This document shows positions 62,603-64,000 of a stretch of DNA of 64,000 nucleotides, one piece after another. Under the pieces are notes generated by a model, which made no database searches, was not told the origin of the DNA, and worked only from the letters and a program-made list of their open reading frames with translations. The translations under genes and the position numbers were made by a program. This stretch comes from Gymnodinialimonas ulvae. Lineage in GTDB: Bacteria > Pseudomonadota > Alphaproteobacteria > Rhodobacterales > Rhodobacteraceae. Within the stretch, counting starts at the first letter, position 1. Every line of letters begins with the position of its first letter. Location: contig NZ_JBBIFX010000001.1 in assembly GCF_037543845.1 (NCBI RefSeq), positions 1,922,001-1,986,000 on the forward strand. The letters run 5' to 3'.

Positions 62603-63475
62603 TTACGGCGCAGACACTTCCACCGCAAGCGCGCTCTCCGGCACCCCGAACAAGCGTGCCAACGCCGCCTCGCGACGGGCCAGCGCACTGCCCTTCAACA
62701 CCACCAATTCCAACCGCCGCTCAAGGCCCTCGGGCCCCGGCAACACCGCCACGTCCTGCGTCGCGTAGCGCGTCACATCGGGGCGCGGCAGCAAGGTGAA
62801 CCCCAACCCCCGCGCCACGCATTCCATGATCGCCTCCAGATTGTCCAAGACCACCACATCGCCGGGCGCACCCACCGCGCCCGCGATCAATTTCCCAATC
62901 CCCGTGCCCGGCATGAAATGGAAAAACGTCTGCCCCTCCAACCCCGCCTCCGCCATCGCGCGCGGGGCCGCGAAGACAAACGGCTCGCGCCTGAGCAACC
63001 TTGCGCTCAATCCCGCCGGCAACCCGTCCGCATTCGTCACCACGCCCGCATCCAATTGCCCGCTCAACACCTTGTCTTGCACCACCGCGCTCAACCCGGT
63101 CTCGACGCTGAACGCCGCCTGCCCGCCACGCGCCGCCTTCAGAAATCCGGGCAATAGCCGCACCGCCGCACTCGTCACAAAGCCTAGCTTGTAGCGCCCC
63201 GACAGCCCCTCCGTCGGGCGGCAGATCTCCAACAACCGCCCCTCCCGCGAAAGCACGCCCTCCGCCTCTTCGACCACCTGTCGCCCCAACGGCGTCAACC
63301 GCGGCGGGCGCACCGAGCGGTCGAACAGATCCACGCCCAATTCCGCCTCAAGCGCCTTCATCTGCATCGACAGCGCGGATAGCGTCATGCCCAACTGCTC
63401 CGCCGCGCCGATGAAGCTGCCCACCTGCGCGACTTTCACCAATGTCCTGAGGCTGCGCGTCTGCATATCCATCAT
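62603..63475 (-). CDS. LysR-family transcriptional regulator
   Basis: This 290-residue LTTR has an N-terminal HTH (TLVKVAQVGSFIGAAEQLGMTLSALSMQMKALEAELGVDLFDRS) and a C-terminal effector domain. It is divergent from the acyl-CoA dehydrogenase gene, 85 bases apart, the classical arrangement for LysR control of its neighbour. In-frame ATGs at 63475, 63472 and 63466 all precede the HTH, so the exact start is open. It follows ychF's upstream side by 30 bases on the same strand, probably as a separate unit. Confidence 0.9.
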   Translation of the reverse strand: MMDMQTRSLRTLVKVAQVGSFIGAAEQLGMTLSALSMQMKALEAELGVDLFDRSVRPPRLTPLGRQVVEEAEGVLSREGRLLEICRPTEGLSGRYKLGFVTSAAVRLLPGFLKAARGGQAAFSVETGLSAVVQDKVLSGQLDAGVVTNADGLPAGLSARLLRREPFVFAAPRAMAEAGLEGQTFFHFMPGTGIGKLIAGAVGAPGDVVVLDNLEAIMECVARGLGFTLLPRPDVTRYATQDVAVLPGPEGLERRLELVVLKGSALARREAALARLFGVPESALAVEVSAP

Positions 63476-63480
63476 TCCTG

Positions 63481-63498
63481 AAGTTAAAGTCCAAACTT
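63481..63498. promoter_or_regulatory. Candidate LysR-binding dyad
   Basis: AAGTT, eight bases, AACTT is a short dyad in the 85-base divergent region between the LysR gene and the acyl-CoA dehydrogenase. It is AT-rich, as LysR sites often are, but short, so the support is weak. Confidence 0.3.
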
Positions 63499-63560
63499 AT
63501 TCGATGGTTTTGAACTCTCATTTCCGTATGGTCAAGTCATCACAAACCCGTGAGGCATCC

Positions 63561-64000
63561 ATGACCAATCCCTTCCTCGACAAAGCCCGCGCGCTGGCCC
63601 CTGCTTTTGCCGAACGCGCCGCCCATTGGGACCGCACCCGAAGCTATCCGTGGCCCAATGTCGCCGAGCTGACCGAGGCGGGCCTTATGGGCATGACCAT
63701 CCCCACGGAATACGGCGGCAAGGGCGCCTCCTATCTGGATGTCGTCGAGGTCGTCGAAGAAATCGCACGCGGCTGCACGCTGACCGCCCGCATCGTGGTC
63801 GAGGCCAACATGGGCGGCATTTCCGCCGTCATGGCCTATGGCACCCACGCGCAGAAAGCCCATTGCGCGCCGATCGTGCTGGCCGGGGACAAGTCCGCCA
63901 TCTGCATCACCGAACCCGAGGCCGGATCGGCCGCGACCGAGATGCAGACGACCGCCCGCAAACGCGGCGACAGCTACATCCTCAACGGCACCAAGCATTG
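63561..64000 (+). CDS. Acyl-CoA dehydrogenase (3' partial)
   Basis: The first 146 residues of an acyl-CoA dehydrogenase run off the window end. The product starts MTNPFLDKARALAPAFAERAAHW, and the segments LTEAGLMGMTIPTEYGGKGASYLD and AICITEPEAGSAATEMQTTARKRG are the standard N-terminal and FAD-contact (TEPEAGS) motifs. The enzyme would oxidise an acyl-CoA with FAD, passing electrons to ETF. It is probably controlled by the divergent LysR. The substrate is not predictable from this part. Confidence 0.9.
   Translation, partial: MTNPFLDKARALAPAFAERAAHWDRTRSYPWPNVAELTEAGLMGMTIPTEYGGKGASYLDVVEVVEEIARGCTLTARIVVEANMGGISAVMAYGTHAQKAHCAPIVLAGDKSAICITEPEAGSAATEMQTTARKRGDSYILNGTKH

Overview
The window looks like a chromosomal segment from a marine alphaproteobacterium of the Rhodobacteraceae (Roseobacter group). 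This is inferred from the high G+C, the dense gene packing with 1-8 base stop/start overlaps, bacteriochlorophyll genes (bchEJ) behind a PpsR/CrtJ-type operator, a dihydroxypropanesulfonate catabolic operon, malate-CoA ligase/malyl-CoA lyase genes and tripartite tricarboxylate transporters. No insertion sequence, phage gene, CRISPR array or rRNA was seen. One tRNA gene, tRNA-Ser(GCU), is present.

Layout. 1-18.2 kb is mostly housekeeping: a CNB-linked thioredoxin-reductase-like flavoprotein (cut by the window edge), an EamA transporter, an FAD monooxygenase, ileS, a yghU-type GST, a methylguanine methyltransferase, ygfZ, two aminotransferases, two small secreted SH3 proteins, valS and mnmH. 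18.4-20.7 kb holds bchE and bchJ, away from any other photosynthesis gene. 20.7-29.1 kb holds an EEP-family nuclease/phosphatase, a beta-hydroxyacid dehydrogenase, putA with a divergent Lrp-type regulator, and a pair of oxidoreductases. 29.1-38.9 kb is a C2/C3 module: a class V aminotransferase, mtkA, mtkB and a truncated 2-hydroxyacid dehydrogenase on one strand; a LuxR-type regulator, malyl-CoA lyase and hydantoinase/oxoprolinase subunits on the other. MtkAB would turn malate into malyl-CoA, the lyase would split this into acetyl-CoA and glyoxylate, and the aminotransferase could make glycine. 39.0-45.2 kb is a sulfonate operon behind a perfect LacI-type palindrome (hpsN, SDR, Zn-ADH, comD, comE, FMN 2-hydroxyacid dehydrogenase). 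It reads as a continuous route from dihydroxypropanesulfonate via sulfolactate and sulfopyruvate to sulfoacetaldehyde.

45.2-53.7 kb is the most unusual region. It is a three-gene, translationally coupled operon made of a 1697-residue Ser/Thr-kinase/AAA/GAF/class III adenylate cyclase, a bacterial lipoxygenase with the full iron ligand set including a C-terminal isoleucine, and a membrane-anchored catalase-related heme protein resembling allene oxide synthase/fatty-acid hydroperoxide enzymes. I read it as a candidate signal-controlled oxylipin system.

53.7-64 kb holds a TctCBA transporter with a CaiB/BaiF CoA transferase, tRNA-Ser, a small unknown protein, a RarD-like transporter, a NERD/zinc-finger membrane protein, ychF, and a LysR regulator divergent from an acyl-CoA dehydrogenase that runs off the window end. 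The many long antisense reading frames are treated as high-G+C shadows.
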